DNA from: Prunella strophiata
Lineage: Eukaryota; Chordata; Aves; Passeriformes; Prunellidae
Length of the DNA: 64,000 nucleotides
NCBI GenBank assembly: GCA_036583965.1
Contig: JAZBQD010000027.1
Coordinates: 8,471,187-8,535,186, forward strand
Direction of reading: 5' to 3'
The translations under genes were made by a program, and so were the position numbers. This document shows positions 62,900 through 64,000 of this stretch, piece after piece; position 1 is the first letter of the stretch; each line of letters opens with the position of its first letter. The notes under the pieces are model-generated. The model was not told where the DNA came from. It ran no database searches and saw only the letters and a list, made by a program, of their open reading frames with translations.

Positions 62900-63005
62900 C
62901 ACAGGTTATCTGGCCAACCCTGCTCGTGTCACTTAGCCTCACTGTGCTTCAGCTCTCAGCCTGCACAGGGGACAGGAATCACTCTCCTACAATACCTTTA
63001 GGAAG
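62900..63005 (+). repeat. MIR fragment
   Basis: CTGCTCGTGTCACTTAGCCT, then CACTGTGCTTCAGCTCTCAG and GGGGACAGGAATCACT, matches the order of MIR blocks (AAGTCACTTAGCCTCTCTGTGCCTCAGTTTCC ... GGGGATAATAATACT). It is degraded. Confidence 0.5.
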
Positions 63006-63573
63006 AGATTATACTTCTGTATAAATAAGGATCCTGCTCCAAGGATGCTTCCTGTCTCTGCTTGTTTTTGGGGCCCCTAAAGGACCTAAAGCAGTAGCCA
63101 AGGGTTCCCACAGGATCCTACAGGTTCAGAGAGCAACTCTGAGACCTTTTTCCATTCTGGCACTGCTGTTTGACAGGACAGCCATGCATGTGGGGACAGG
63201 GTGAGACAGGTTAAAAATGTCCTAGGAGGTGGTTAGACCAAGCAAATAGATGCCCAGACTGTGAGGGTCTCTGGTTCTGCTACAGACACAAAGTCCATTC
63301 ATGCTTGAGGTCCCTGGTTTCTGCTGCTTTGAAACAGAGGCAGAGCAGTGGCCACTGCTGGAAGGTTGAATTCCCAGTTTTGGCCAGCTCTCCGTGCTCC
63401 TGATGCTGTTCAATAGACTCAAATAACTCCTGTGTGCTGATGGATGTGTTCCCAGTCCTCTGTCAGGCTGCAGGAGGCAGCAAACACAGTATGCTCCTGA
63501 TTCAGGAGAGACCAAGTGCATCTGAAAGCTGAATTTGGTGCTAGGGGAAAAGGAGACTGTGCTCCTGAGAGCA
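63006..63573. other. Unique non-coding DNA next to LTR
   Basis: No gene or named repeat is recognised. The last five bases before the LTR edge, GAGCA (63569-63573), would be one half of a 5-bp target-site duplication. The other half is beyond the window. Confidence 0.5.
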
Positions 63574-63692
63574 TGTCTTGGTTTAACCCCAGCAGACAAC
63601 TAAGTACCATGGAGATTGCTGCTCAGTCCCCCTCACCCCAGTGGGGTAGGGATGAGAATTAGAAAAAAGTAAAACTCATAGGCTGAGAACAG

Positions 63693-63698
63693 TTTAAT
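63693..63698 (-). terminator. LTR polyadenylation signal
   Basis: ATTAAA followed by CTGTTCTCAGCC on the minus strand occupies the expected place for the R-region polyadenylation signal of this LTR, about 165 bases after the TATA box. Confidence 0.55.
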
Positions 63699-63860
63699 AA
63701 TTGAGATTAGTTACAGTATAATATTAAATAATTAATATAGTAATGGAGATAACAAAAAGAGAGAGGACTAAAACCCAAGAAAAACAAGTGGTGCATGACA
63801 CAATTGCTCACCATCCCATCCCCAAGCAGTAATAAGTGGCTCCTGGCCAACTCCCCCCTG

Positions 63861-63867
63861 TTTATAC
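63861..63867 (-). promoter_or_regulatory. LTR TATA box
   Basis: GTATAAA on the minus strand, directly followed by CAGGGGGGAGTTGGCCAGG, as in the intact avian LTR family. It would direct transcription leftward, into the unique DNA beside the CpG-rich region. Confidence 0.65.
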
Positions 63868-64000
63868 ACCAAGTATGATGATCTATGGTATGGATTATCC
63901 CTTTGGTCACTTCGGGTCAGCTGCCCTGGCCGTGCTCCCTCACAGCTTCTCGTGCACCTCCACGCTGGCAGAGCATGGGAAACTGAAAAGTCCTTGACTT

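Larger units (their letters stand above)
63574..64000 (-). mobile_element. ERVL-type avian LTR, reverse, cut by window end
   Basis: The left edge TGTCTTGGTTTAACCCCAGC is the reverse complement of the 3' terminus of a widespread avian ERVL-like long terminal repeat. Further hallmarks are AAGTAAAACTCATAGGCTGA, ACAATTGCTCACCATCCC, CTGGCCAACTCCCCCCTGTT and CTGAAAAGTCCTTGACTT. Read on the minus strand, a GTATAAA TATA box (63867-63861) and an ATTAAA polyadenylation signal (63698-63693) are spaced about 165 bases apart, fitting U3-R order. About 430 bases are present. The 5' part of the LTR lies outside, so a solo LTR cannot be told from a full provirus. No viral gene is visible. Confidence 0.88.

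Noticed and set aside
1..64000. tRNA, rRNA, microRNA, CRISPR or bacterial-type operon signals
   Set aside because: I looked for familiar RNA-gene seeds, cloverleaf boxes and regularly spaced repeats on both strands and saw none. The repeats present are avian retroposons, old MITE/MIR relics and simple sequence.

Overview
The window looks like non-coding DNA from a bird, most likely a neoavian or passerine. Two kinds of repeat support this. CR1 retroposon 3' ends with the typical 8-bp tail repeats lie at 44198-44412 (+) and 53253-54460 (-). The right edge, from 63574 on, is the 3' part of an avian ERVL-type LTR in reverse orientation. I recognise no protein-coding gene, tRNA, rRNA or known microRNA. 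The many short open frames have no family I know, often begin at non-ATG codons, and behave like chance frames or antisense of repeats. The one exon-like object is a weak 74-nt candidate at 51376-51449 (-) with good splice-site context.

Layout. From 1 to about 25 kb the DNA is AT-rich and unique. Islands that read like conserved non-coding elements (CNEs) lie near 6.1-7.2, 8.5, 13.1-13.9, 17.9 and 19.2 kb. The strongest CNE-like block is 24.7-28.3 kb; it holds a small CpG-rich island (26505-26575), a six-run G-quadruplex motif (27310-27342) and a palindromic MITE relic (28019-28120). From 28.3 to 40 kb the sequence is largely featureless. Around 41 kb an A55 tract precedes another CNE-like block (41.2-42.1 kb) that contains a further MITE relic. 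CR1 elements, tandem duplications and homopolymers become commoner from 44 to 55 kb. From 59.9 to 62.8 kb GC rises: a CNE-like block, a true CpG islet with a G-quadruplex motif (60482-60722), a polypyrimidine tract and several MIR-type SINE remnants.

Interpretation (inference). The window fits a gene desert or a very long intron in a regulatory domain: no recognised exons, no CR1 in the first 44 kb, CNE-like islands, and several very old transposon relics (MIR SINEs and palindromic MITEs built around a CCATTGAAGTCAATGG-like centre). Some relics lie inside the CNE-like blocks, which suggests exaptation. CNE calls rest on reading composition and motif content only, with no alignment, so they are tentative. 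I found no sign of a new multi-gene system.
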